Source of the DNA: Streptomyces sp. CC53
GTDB lineage: Bacteria; Actinomycetota; Actinomycetes; Streptomycetales; Streptomycetaceae
NCBI RefSeq assembly: GCF_001865245.1
Contig: NZ_MKXB01000191.1
Span: forward strand, 1-32,680
Length of the DNA stretch: 32,680 nt
Direction: 5' to 3'
Positions within the stretch are counted from its first letter, which is position 1, and every line of letters starts with the position of its first letter. Made by a program: the position numbers and the translations under genes. This document shows positions 1 to 8,190 of this stretch, piece by piece. The notes under the pieces were generated by a model that searched no databases, was not told where the DNA came from, and saw only the letters and a list, made by a program, of their open reading frames with translations.

Positions 1-96
1 CCTGCGGTCACGGCCCCCGGCCCCGAGCGGGTCCGGGAGCCGGGCGGCCGTGCGGGGGCGGCGCCGGGCGCGCGCACCGGCCCCGGACCGGGCCGC

Positions 97-125
97 CCCG
101 GGGGCCACCCCGCGTGGCCCGGGGG
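97..125 (-). terminator. Hairpin downstream of the kinase-like gene
   Basis: Two 12-nt arms (97-108 and 114-125) around a 5-nt loop pair at 10 of 12 positions. It lies just past the stop codon of the minus-strand kinase-like gene, so it is a plausible intrinsic terminator without a U-tract, as is usual in high-GC actinomycetes. Bases 1-96 show nothing else. Confidence 0.4.
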
Positions 126-140
126 CGGGCCGCGGGCGGC

Positions 141-2729
141 TCAACGGGTCGTCCGGTACGCCCTGGTGGCCTGCTCGTGGATCTCCGTGACCTTGTCCCG
201 CTCGGACTCCGGGCCGGTGGCCATGATGACGTGGTAGCGGCCGTCGATGAGTACCGCCAGGTTCCGCACGTACACCTGCCGGCCGTTGCTGTCCTGCCAG
301 GTGAACTGGCCCTCCGCCATGGACTGGCGTCCGACGTCTACCCGGCGCAGCCCGGTCGCCGTCGCCCAGGTGGAGTCGCGCCACGGCTGGAGCTCGCGTT
401 CCTTGTTCCGCTGGTACTCCAGCGGGTCGGATCCCGACGTGTCGGCGGAGTCCCTGCCGGGGACGACGACGAGGGTGAAGTCGCCGCTGCCGTAACGGAC
501 CTGGCCGATGTCGTTGACGGGGCTGCGGCGCCACGTCCGGTCGACCGCGATGCGGAAGCCCTCGGGGTCGTCGCGCAGGACGTAGCCGGCCGGGAGGTCG
601 GGTGCGCTCGGCGTGACCGCGTTGGTGGACGGCGCCCGGCCGGTGTCCGGCGCCGGGTCGGCCGGGGCCGGCTGCGCCGGCCCGGTGGGCGCGGGGGCCT
701 GGGAGGAGGCCGTGGGGCGGGACGCGCTCCCGGCGGGGCTCTGCGAGCGGTCCGTGGTGCCCGCCTTCGGCAGGAACAGCGCGGCGTACGCGACGGCCGC
801 GGCCAGTGCCAGCAGGATCAACAGCAGCAGGATGCGGCCGAGGGCTCGCGGGCTCCGGTCGCCGTGGTCCCGTGACCTGCGGTGGCGGTGCCGCGCGGCG
901 CCCGGATCAGTGTCGTCGACGGCGGCGCGGGGCCGGCGCCTGCGTTCGAGGTCGCCGCGGCGGCGGACGATCGGCAGCCGGGTCTCGTCCGCCGACGGCA
1001 TGGTGACCAGCGCCATGCCCGCGTCGGGCTCGGGCGCGGAGCGGATCAGCGACCGCAGCCAGCCCCGGAGTTCCTCGAAGTCGGGTCGTTCCGTCGGGTC
1101 CTGACGCAGCAGCGACTCCACGACGGGGCGCAGCGGCCCGCACTCCTCGGCGAAGGCGGGCGGCTCCGCGCACACCATCTGGACGAGTTCGGCGGCGCTG
1201 TCCTCCGGGTACGGTGCGTGGCCCTGGAGGACGCGGAAGAGCAGCACTCCGAGAGCCCACAGGTCGGTGGTGGGGCCGACGGGTGGGGCGAGCTGCCAGG
1301 TGCCGTGCACGGGCCCCGCCTGCTCGGGCGCCCACCGCTCGGTGACGGGCCCGACGACGGCGATCCTGGCCTGGCGGGCCCGCTCGGCGGCGAGCGGCGT
1401 GCCGGGGCCGCGGTAGGGCGGGGGCCCTGCCGGGGTGAGGCCGCGCGGGGCGGCGCGGCCGGGCTCGCCGTGCGGGTGCCTCTGGGCGGGGGCGTACGGG
1501 GCGGGTGTCCCTTGGCGCTGCTCGTCAGCCCGCAGGGCGGCGCGGGGGCCTCCGTACGGCGGGACGTCGCCGTACGGGGAGGATCCACCGCCCGCCGGGA
1601 CGGGACCGTCCCGCCATGTGCCGGTGAGCAGGGCGCGGGGGGCGCTGCCGCCGTCCTGGGCGGCGTCGTTGTCTTCGGGGCCGTCGGGCTCGTCAGGGTC
1701 GTCGGCGATGCGGTCGGCGGCCTGGGTGACCCACTGCGGTTCGTACCCGCTGGGCAGGGCGGGCGGGCCCGGCGGCAGGGCCGGCGCACCGCGGTCCGCG
1801 GGGACGGCCCGCGCTCCTTCGGCGCGGTTCCCGTGGCCGTAGCCTCCGTACGGGCCGTCCCGGTCCGCGTCACTCCCGTAGCCGTCGTGCTCGTACGTGG
1901 TGTCGTGGTCGGCGCCGGTGTGCGGGCCGTGCGCGTCGGCGTATCCGTCGCCGTACGGCCGGTCGTGCCCCGCGCCGTACGTACCCGCGTACGGCTCACC
2001 GTACGGGGCTCCGCACGCCTCGCCGTCCACGGCCGCGGGCCCGTCGCCGGGCTCGTCCTCCTCCGGGACCGGCACCGGGGCGTAGCCGCACAGGGCCTCC
2101 TCGGCGGCGCCGGTGGCGAGACCCGACAGCACGACGCGGCCGTCGTCGCAGACGAGGACGGTCCGCACGGTGATGTTCCGGTGGGTCCAGCCGTGGGCGT
2201 GCAGCGCGCGCAGGGCGGTGAGCAGGTCGGAGGCGATCTCGGCGGCCCGGTACGGGTTGAGCGGCCGCTCCCCGAGGAACGCGGCGAGCGGCCGCGCCTC
2301 GACCAGTTCGCTCACGATCCAGAGCGAGCCGTCCTCCGTGAAGACGTCGAAGACCTGGTCCAGCCGCGGGTGGTCGGGGATGCGCGCGACCGCCTGCACG
2401 GCGTCCAGGGCCCGCTGGACGGCCGGGTCCTGCGCCGCCGCCCGGTCGCCCGCCGTCCGCGCGGAGGTCCGTACGGCGCCGTGCCGCGCACGGTCGCCGC
2501 CGTACGTCCCGTACCCGTACGGCCCGTCCGCACCGTCCGGTCCGACGACTTCGGCGTCCACCGTCTCCGGCAGCGGCACCTGCCGGACCATGACCTCCTG
2601 GCCGCTGTAGGTGTCGAAGGCACGCGTCTCGGCGCCCGATTCGTGCGGCGCGGCGTACGGGTCGCCGTCGGATTCGGGCAGCGGCAGTCGGTAGCGGTCG
2701 GCGAGCACTCGTCCCGCGTAGTCCTCCAC
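141..2729 (-). CDS. Membrane-anchored serine/threonine kinase-like protein, predicted pseudokinase
   Basis: 862 aa from a GTG start with a good ribosome site (GGGGAGG, 4 nt spacing). The kinase fold is recognisable but the catalytic positions are gone. There is no glycine loop near the N-terminus. The beta-3 lysine position reads VMVRQ (Arg49). The HRD motif is HRN (183-185). The DFG motif is replaced by SGLA (202-205). An APE-like RWAPEQ (465-470) and the C-lobe TDLWALGVLLF (488-498) follow only after about 260 residues rich in Gly, Tyr, Pro and Asp, where active kinases have roughly 25. A basic stretch (about 588-630) precedes a transmembrane helix (632-653), a Pro/Ser/Thr linker and an outer domain beginning LPAGY, related to the outer domain of the neighbouring kinase. 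Topology should be kinase-like domain inside, sensor domain outside. It probably acts as a binding or scaffold partner; that role is inference. Confidence 0.85.
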   Translation of the reverse strand: MEDYAGRVLADRYRLPLPESDGDPYAAPHESGAETRAFDTYSGQEVMVRQVPLPETVDAEVVGPDGADGPYGYGTYGGDRARHGAVRTSARTAGDRAAAQDPAVQRALDAVQAVARIPDHPRLDQVFDVFTEDGSLWIVSELVEARPLAAFLGERPLNPYRAAEIASDLLTALRALHAHGWTHRNITVRTVLVCDDGRVVLSGLATGAAEEALCGYAPVPVPEEDEPGDGPAAVDGEACGAPYGEPYAGTYGAGHDRPYGDGYADAHGPHTGADHDTTYEHDGYGSDADRDGPYGGYGHGNRAEGARAVPADRGAPALPPGPPALPSGYEPQWVTQAADRIADDPDEPDGPEDNDAAQDGGSAPRALLTGTWRDGPVPAGGGSSPYGDVPPYGGPRAALRADEQRQGTPAPYAPAQRHPHGEPGRAAPRGLTPAGPPPYRGPGTPLAAERARQARIAVVGPVTERWAPEQAGPVHGTWQLAPPVGPTTDLWALGVLLFRVLQGHAPYPEDSAAELVQMVCAEPPAFAEECGPLRPVVESLLRQDPTERPDFEELRGWLRSLIRSAPEPDAGMALVTMPSADETRLPIVRRRGDLERRRRPRAAVDDTDPGAARHRHRRSRDHGDRSPRALGRILLLLILLALAAAVAYAALFLPKAGTTDRSQSPAGSASRPTASSQAPAPTGPAQPAPADPAPDTGRAPSTNAVTPSAPDLPAGYVLRDDPEGFRIAVDRTWRRSPVNDIGQVRYGSGDFTLVVVPGRDSADTSGSDPLEYQRNKERELQPWRDSTWATATGLRRVDVGRQSMAEGQFTWQDSNGRQVYVRNLAVLIDGRYHVIMATGPESERDKVTEIHEQATRAYRTTR

Positions 2730-2754
2730 AACGCCTCCCCACCGCGCGCAGTAC

Positions 2755-2772
2755 CCCCGGCTCCAGCCGGGG
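2755..2772. repeat. Perfect 8-bp inverted repeat between the two kinase-like genes
   Basis: CCCCGGCT-CC-AGCCGGGG lies in the 130-bp gap, 26 nt upstream of the kinase-like gene at 141-2729. It could be an operator, an attenuating leader hairpin, or a weak terminator of the upstream kinase gene. The stem is too short to decide. Confidence 0.4.
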
Positions 2773-2859
2773 AGCCGTCATCTGTGGTCGGATCGTGTCC
2801 AGTTACACGCTGGATTCAGCCTCATACGGCCCGCACGGTTTCACGATACGTGCCGAACG

Positions 2860-5800
2860 TCAGTCCGTGGGCCGGAACGTCGCGAACGCGGTCTCGCGGA
2901 GCGTCTTGCACTCCTGCTCGTTCCACTGGGCGGACTCACACGTGATCATGATCGCGTAGCCGTGTGTGGCGTCGACCTTGAACCCCCTGTTGAGCACCCA
3001 TACCCGCTTGCCGCTCTGTTTGCGCTCGAACTGCCAATCGGCCGCGGTCGGGTAACCGTTGTAGTCGACGGCCTTGATGCCGTGGTGCTGGTAGCCGGAG
3101 CTGCTGGCGGCGACGGCGGTCATGGCGGCCCGCCAGGCGGCGGCGGCGTCGGAGCCGGGGCTGCCGGTGTAGTCCACCTGCACGCGCGGGAAGCCGCCGT
3201 CGGCGCTGAAGATGCCGCCCGAGTTCTCCCCGGCTATGGCCGTCATGCGGAAGTCCTCGGGCATGGCCATGGAGAAGCGGAACCGGTCGTTGGTGACGGT
3301 CCTGTACCCCTCGGGCAGTCCGGTGCCGGACCCGGGCGAGCCGGAGGGCGCGGCGCCGCCGTCCTTGCCGTCACCGCCTTCCGTGCCGCTGCCTCCGCTG
3401 CCGGTGGCCGGCTGCCCGGCGCCCTGCCCCTGCTCGCCGCCCTGTTCGCCGTCCGGCCTGCTGCTGTCGCCACCGGCCGTGCCTGCGGACCCGTCGGCGG
3501 GATCGCCCCCACCGCCTGCGGCCGCCCCCGCGGAGGCGGCCTTGTCGCCGCCCGCGGTACCGCCCGCGCCCTGGGCGTTCGCGTCCCCGTCGCCGTTGAA
3601 CACGAAGGCGAGCACGGTGGCCAGGACCGCGAGGACGGCGACCACCGCGATGGCGACCAGCGTGCGGCGGGGCACCACGTGGGTGAGCGGGGCCCGTACC
3701 GGCACGGGCGGACCGGAACGTTCCGGCTTGGCGGCGGCCTTCGCGGCCGCGCCGCCCGCAGCCGCGTTCCGCACGGCGCGCAGCGCGCCGCGCAGCCGCT
3801 CCGCGGTGGCGTCGCCGGGTGCGGCCGGCGCGGTCGCCGAGGCGGCGGTGGTGCCGGCGCTCCCGTCCGCGGCCGGTCCGGCCGGCGGCGCGGGCAGCGG
3901 CACGACGCGGGTCCGCTCCGCCGGGCGCTCGCCGGGCGCCGACGGCTCGGGCGCCGCCAGCACCTCGTTCAGCAGGGCGCGCGCGCCGGCGTCGTCCAGG
4001 CGCTGCGCCGGGTCCTTGGCGAGCAGGCCGTAGATGACCTTGTCCAGCGGCCCCGCGTTGCGGGGCGGTTCGAGCTGCTCCGTCATGACGGCCGTGAGCG
4101 TCGCGATCGCGGAGCCCTTGTCGTACGGCGGGTGGCCCTCGACGGAGGCGTACAGGAGGCCGCCCAGCGACCACATGTCGGCCGCGGGCCCCGGACGCTG
4201 GCCGCGGGCCCGCTCCGGCGAGATGTACGAGGGCGCCCCGACGAGCATGCCGGTGGAGGTGATGGACGGGTCGCCCTCGACCTGGGCGATGCCGAAGTCG
4301 GTGAGCACGACGCGGCCGTCGTCGGCGATCAGCACGTTGGACGGCTTCACGTCCCGGTGCAGGATGCCCTCCCGGTGCGCGGAACGCAGCACGTCCAGGA
4401 CGGCCAGGCCGACCTCGGCGGCGCGCCGCGGCGTGAGCGTGCCGTCCTCCCGGACCACGTCGGCCAGCGAGCGGCCCTCGATGAGCTCCATGACGATCCA
4501 CGGGCGGTCGTCCTCGTCGACCACGTCGTACACCGTCACGGCGCCGTTGTTGCGGATCCGTGCGATGGCCTTCGCCTCGCGCAGGGTACGGGTGACGAGG
4601 CGGCGCTTCTCGTCCTCGTCGATGCTGTTGGGGAAGCGGAGTTCCTTGACGGCGACGGTGCGCCCCAGGGTCTCGTCGACGGCGCGCCACACGGTGCCCA
4701 TGCCGCCGCGGCCGAGGACCCCGTCGAGCCGGTAGCGGCCGGCCAGCAGGCGGCCGCCGGACCCGCGCCCGGCAGCGGGCTTCTTGTGCACGTCGACCTT
4801 GGAGGTGGCCGCCCCACGCTCCGCCTTCGCCGTCCCGGAAGCCGCGCCGGCGGCCGCCTTGCCCGCGACGGGGGCCGGGGCGGTGCCGCCGGTCGCGGCC
4901 GGTGCGTCCTGCGCCGCGGGACGCGGCGCGGCCTGCGGCTCGTTCTCCGCGGCCGCCGCCTCGGCCCCGGCCGTGGTGGCCGCGGCCCTGGGGGACGGCA
5001 GACCCGACTCCGCGCCTGTGGACCGGCTCGCGGTGGCCGAAGCGGCCCTGCCCGCCGCCTCGTTCGCGGACCGCTTCGGCGACCTGCCCGCGGGCTCCTT
5101 CGCGGCCTTGCGGGCGGGCTCCGCCCCGGTGGGCTCCGGAGACTCGTCCGCCTCCTCCACCGGCTCGCCCGCGCCGTGCTGCGCGGGCTCCTTCGGGGTC
5201 TCGCCCCTGGGCTTCTCGGCCGGCTCGCCCGCAGGGTCCTGCGCGGGTTCCCCGGCCGACCCGGCGGTGGACCTGCCCGCAGGCTCGCCACCGGAGGCCC
5301 GCACGGTCCCGGGGGCCTGCTCGACGGGGTTCGCGGCGGCGCCGCGTGCCGGCTCCTGCACCAGATCCGCCGCGGCCCTGGCGGCAGGCTCCTGCACTGT
5401 CTGCTGCGCGCCCCCGCCGTCGGCCGCCTCGGCCGGCCCTGCGGAGGTCCCGCGCGCAGGCCCGGCCGGGTCCTTGCCCGCAGGGTGCCGCGCGGGCTCG
5501 TCCGCATCGCGTCCCACGGGCTCCTGCGCGGTCCGCCGGGGCCCGTCCGCCTTGGAGTTCGCCGTCTTCCCTGCGGGCGCGTCGGAGACCTCGCCGTCGT
5601 CCTGCGGCTCCGCCCCGTCCGCGGCGGGCCGTTCCGTCCGCGCGGCGGTGGCCGCGCCCGAGGGGGTGGGCACGTCGCCGTCCGGGGCCTCGCCGGTACC
5701 GGACGGTGGCGCCGACCGGTCCGCTCCGGCACCCTCCTTGCGGCCGGGGGCCGTCTTGGAGGCCGTCGGGCCCCGGCCCTGTCCGGTGGTTGCCGCGGGC

Positions 5801-5919
5801 GGCCCGGCGTCCGCTCCCCGGTCCGAGGTGGCCGCTTCCGTCTTCGACGCCGTGCTCTCTCCGTCGGCGCCGCGCTGAGGTGTCCGCGCCGCGTTCCGCG
5901 ACTGCTCCGCTCCCGACAT
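2860..5919 (-). CDS. Transmembrane serine/threonine protein kinase (PknB-like) with long disordered N-terminus
   Basis: 1019 aa. Order: about 390 residues of low-complexity Ala/Pro/Glu/Gly sequence with repeated EPA-type units; kinase domain starting GRYRLDGVLGRGGMGTVWRA with VAVKEL lysine, HRDVKPSN catalytic loop, TDFGIA and an APSYISPE segment; transmembrane helix (about 750-773 from this start); a Gly/Ala-rich linker; and an outer domain of about 150 residues. All catalytic motifs are intact, so it should phosphorylate Ser/Thr. I chose the ATG at 5919 (AGAGGGG, 4 nt spacing). An in-frame ATG at 6000 also has a GAGGG, but its extra 27 codons have only about 56% G/C in third position, unlike the rest. 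An inverted repeat GTCCCT-N5-AGGGAC sits at 6002-6018. It lies directly upstream of the inactive homologue, suggesting a kinase/pseudokinase pair. Confidence 0.88.
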   Translation of the reverse strand: MSGAEQSRNAARTPQRGADGESTASKTEAATSDRGADAGPPAATTGQGRGPTASKTAPGRKEGAGADRSAPPSGTGEAPDGDVPTPSGAATAARTERPAADGAEPQDDGEVSDAPAGKTANSKADGPRRTAQEPVGRDADEPARHPAGKDPAGPARGTSAGPAEAADGGGAQQTVQEPAARAAADLVQEPARGAAANPVEQAPGTVRASGGEPAGRSTAGSAGEPAQDPAGEPAEKPRGETPKEPAQHGAGEPVEEADESPEPTGAEPARKAAKEPAGRSPKRSANEAAGRAASATASRSTGAESGLPSPRAAATTAGAEAAAAENEPQAAPRPAAQDAPAATGGTAPAPVAGKAAAGAASGTAKAERGAATSKVDVHKKPAAGRGSGGRLLAGRYRLDGVLGRGGMGTVWRAVDETLGRTVAVKELRFPNSIDEDEKRRLVTRTLREAKAIARIRNNGAVTVYDVVDEDDRPWIVMELIEGRSLADVVREDGTLTPRRAAEVGLAVLDVLRSAHREGILHRDVKPSNVLIADDGRVVLTDFGIAQVEGDPSITSTGMLVGAPSYISPERARGQRPGPAADMWSLGGLLYASVEGHPPYDKGSAIATLTAVMTEQLEPPRNAGPLDKVIYGLLAKDPAQRLDDAGARALLNEVLAAPEPSAPGERPAERTRVVPLPAPPAGPAADGSAGTTAASATAPAAPGDATAERLRGALRAVRNAAAGGAAAKAAAKPERSGPPVPVRAPLTHVVPRRTLVAIAVVAVLAVLATVLAFVFNGDGDANAQGAGGTAGGDKAASAGAAAGGGGDPADGSAGTAGGDSSRPDGEQGGEQGQGAGQPATGSGGSGTEGGDGKDGGAAPSGSPGSGTGLPEGYRTVTNDRFRFSMAMPEDFRMTAIAGENSGGIFSADGGFPRVQVDYTGSPGSDAAAAWRAAMTAVAASSSGYQHHGIKAVDYNGYPTAADWQFERKQSGKRVWVLNRGFKVDATHGYAIMITCESAQWNEQECKTLRETAFATFRPTD

Positions 5920-6149
5920 GCGTCCCCTCTGCGATCCTGTTCCTCGCCCGCGCCTGCCGCGTCCGCGCGATGCGGTAACCCGCTCTGGAAGAGCCTTCAT
6001 TGTCCCTCACTCAGGGACCGGCACTTCTCCCGGGTCCGCCGTCGGCCAGCATGACGGCGGGGCGGGGTGCGGCGCCACGGCGCTGGGGAGGACGTGTCTC
6101 ACGGTTCAGTTGGTTCTCGCGGGGTGCGGACGGGGCGTCACTCGCCGCC

Positions 6150-7856
6150 CTACAGGGGCACGATGTCAGGGGCGCCCAGGCGGGCCGCGTCCGCTGTCTG
6201 GTCGTCGGGCTGGCGCTGGGACTCCCGCTCCGCCTCGACCCGTTTCTCGTAGTGCTCCACCTCCTTGGCGATCTGGTCCTCACCCCACCCGAGGACGCGT
6301 GCCATCAGTTCCGCGCACTCGCGGGCGCAGCGGGTCCCGCGGTCGAAGGTCTCGATGGAGATGCGGGTGCGACGGGTGAGGACGTCGTCCAGGTGCCGGG
6401 CGCCCTCGTGCGAGGCGGCGTAGAGGAGTTCGGCGCGCAGGTAGTCGTCGGCGCCGGTGACGGGCTCGCCGAGGGAGGGGTCCTCCGCGACGAGGTCGAG
6501 CAGTTCCTCGGTGAGCGAGCCGTACCGGTTGAGCAGGTGCTCGACGCGGGCCACGTGCAGGCCGGTGCGGGCGGCGATGCGGGCGCGCGCGTTCCACAGG
6601 GCCCGGTAGCCCTCGGCGCCGAGCAGGGGCACGTCCTCGGTGACGCAGGCGGCGACGCGCCGGTCCAGCCCGTGCACCGCCTCGTCCACGGCGTCCTTGG
6701 CCATGACGCGGTACGTCGTGTACTTGCCGCCCGCGACCACGACGAGCCCCGGCACGGGGTGGGCGACGGTGTGCTCCCGGGACAGCTTGCTGGTGGCGTC
6801 CGACTCGCCGGCGAGCAGGGGGCGCAGTCCTGCGTAGACGCCCTGCACGTCGTCGCGGGTGAGCGGCACGGCGAGGACGCTGTTGACGCGTTCCAGCAGG
6901 TAGTCGATGTCGGCGCTGGACGCCGCCGGGTGCGCCTTGTCCAGGTCCCAGTCGGTGTCGGTGGTGCCGATGATCCAGTGGCGGCCCCAGGGGATCACGA
7001 AGAGGACGCTCTTCTCCGTGCGCAGGATCAGGCCGGTCGTCGAGTGGATCCGGTCCTTGGGCACGACGAGGTGGATGCCCTTGGAGGCGCGGACGTGGAA
7101 CTGGCCGCGCTCCGCGATGAGGCCCTGGGTGTCGTCGGTCCACACGCCGGTGGCGTTGACGACCTGCTGGGCGCGGATCTCGTACGTGCCGCCCGACTCC
7201 ACGTCCTCCACGCGGGCGCCGACGACCCGTTCGCCCTCGCGCAGGAAGCCGGTGACGCGGGCGCGGCTGGCGACCCGGGCGCCGTAGGCCGCGGCCGTGC
7301 GGACGAGGGTGGCGACGTGACGGGCGTCGTCCACCTGGGCGTCGTAGTACTGGAGTGCGCCGACGAGGGCGTCCCTGCGCAGGGCTGGTGCCACGCGCAG
7401 GGCGCGCCGGCGGGACAGGTGGCGGTGCACGGGCAGGCCGCGGCCGTGGCCGGAGGACACCGACATCGCGTCGTACAGGGCGACGCCCGACCCGGCGTAG
7501 ACCCGCTCCCAGGCCCGGTGCTGGAGGGGGTAGAGGAACGGGACGGGCCTGACGAGGTGCGGGGCCAGCCGCTGCAGCAGCAGGCCCCGCTCCTTGAGCG
7601 CCTCCCGTACGAGGGCGAAGTCGAGCATCTCCAGGTAGCGCAGGCCGCCGTGGATGAGCTTGCTGGAGCGGCTGGACGTGCCGGCCGCCCAGTCGCGGGC
7701 CTCGACGAGACCCGTGGCGAGCCCGCGTGTGGCGGCGTCGAGCGCGGTGCCCGCTCCGACGACGCCGCCACCGACGACCAGCACGTCCAGTTCCTGCTCG
7801 GCCATGGCCGCCAGCGCCTCGGCGCGCTCCGCCGGACCCAGTCTGGCTGTCCTCAC
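6150..7856 (-). CDS. glpD: Aerobic glycerol-3-phosphate dehydrogenase
   Basis: 568 aa FAD enzyme oxidising sn-glycerol 3-phosphate to dihydroxyacetone phosphate and passing electrons to the membrane quinone pool. The N-terminus has the FAD-binding motif VVGGGVVGAG (about 27-36), followed by SSRSSKLIHGGLRYLE, typical of the GlpD/GlpO family. A second conserved block, VVPWG-like FVIPWGRHWIIGTTDTD, and the C-terminal helical domain are present. The GTG at 7856 is preferred: GGGAGG lies 5 nt upstream and the encoded start VRTARLGPAERAEAL fits the family. The 74 codons that could extend it upstream look like non-coding GC-rich sequence. It is transcribed divergently from the nucleotide-sugar dehydrogenase homologue. 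No glpF or glpK lies in the window, so it is not in a complete glycerol operon here. Confidence 0.95.
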   Translation of the reverse strand: MRTARLGPAERAEALAAMAEQELDVLVVGGGVVGAGTALDAATRGLATGLVEARDWAAGTSSRSSKLIHGGLRYLEMLDFALVREALKERGLLLQRLAPHLVRPVPFLYPLQHRAWERVYAGSGVALYDAMSVSSGHGRGLPVHRHLSRRRALRVAPALRRDALVGALQYYDAQVDDARHVATLVRTAAAYGARVASRARVTGFLREGERVVGARVEDVESGGTYEIRAQQVVNATGVWTDDTQGLIAERGQFHVRASKGIHLVVPKDRIHSTTGLILRTEKSVLFVIPWGRHWIIGTTDTDWDLDKAHPAASSADIDYLLERVNSVLAVPLTRDDVQGVYAGLRPLLAGESDATSKLSREHTVAHPVPGLVVVAGGKYTTYRVMAKDAVDEAVHGLDRRVAACVTEDVPLLGAEGYRALWNARARIAARTGLHVARVEHLLNRYGSLTEELLDLVAEDPSLGEPVTGADDYLRAELLYAASHEGARHLDDVLTRRTRISIETFDRGTRCARECAELMARVLGWGEDQIAKEVEHYEKRVEAERESQRQPDDQTADAARLGAPDIVPL

Positions 7857-8190
7857 CGCTGCCTCCCGTCCCCGCCGTCCCCGTGTCTGGCGGACGCCCG
7901 GTGTGCGCGGCGCCCACGGGCCCGGCGCGACCGGCGCACCCGCCCGCCCCGTGCCGCGGGGCGCCGCGCGCGTCCGGCGTGCGGCCGGGCTCACAGACTC
8001 GATTCTGTCCCCGGTGCCCGACATCGGCCACCGGCCCCACCCGACCTGTGGACAACACTCACTCGACCACGCCTCCACAATGCCGCATAACGGTCATATT
8101 TACGCCTAGTCTGACATTGCGTTCGCTCGCTCTGTCCACAGGGCTTGCGCGTCTCGTCCCCTCCGGCTACTGGGAAGGACGGCTCACTCC
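7857..8190. other. Divergent intergenic region glpD / dehydrogenase-like gene
   Basis: 334 bp without a convincing gene. An AT-richer patch at about 8081-8120 is the likely promoter zone for one or both genes, but I could not place a convincing -35/-10 pair. The plus-strand gene has GGAAGGA about 11 nt before its ATG. Confidence 0.5.

Noticed and set aside
2962..6054. Long plus-strand open frame (about 1030 codons) antisense to the kinase gene
   Set aside because: It has no family motif or ribosome site. Long antisense frames are expected where GC is this high, and the minus strand encodes a clear kinase.
7857..8078. 74-codon N-terminal extension of GlpD
   Set aside because: The extension is Arg/Pro/Gly-rich with no family match, and the GTG at 7856 has a near-ideal GGGAGG.
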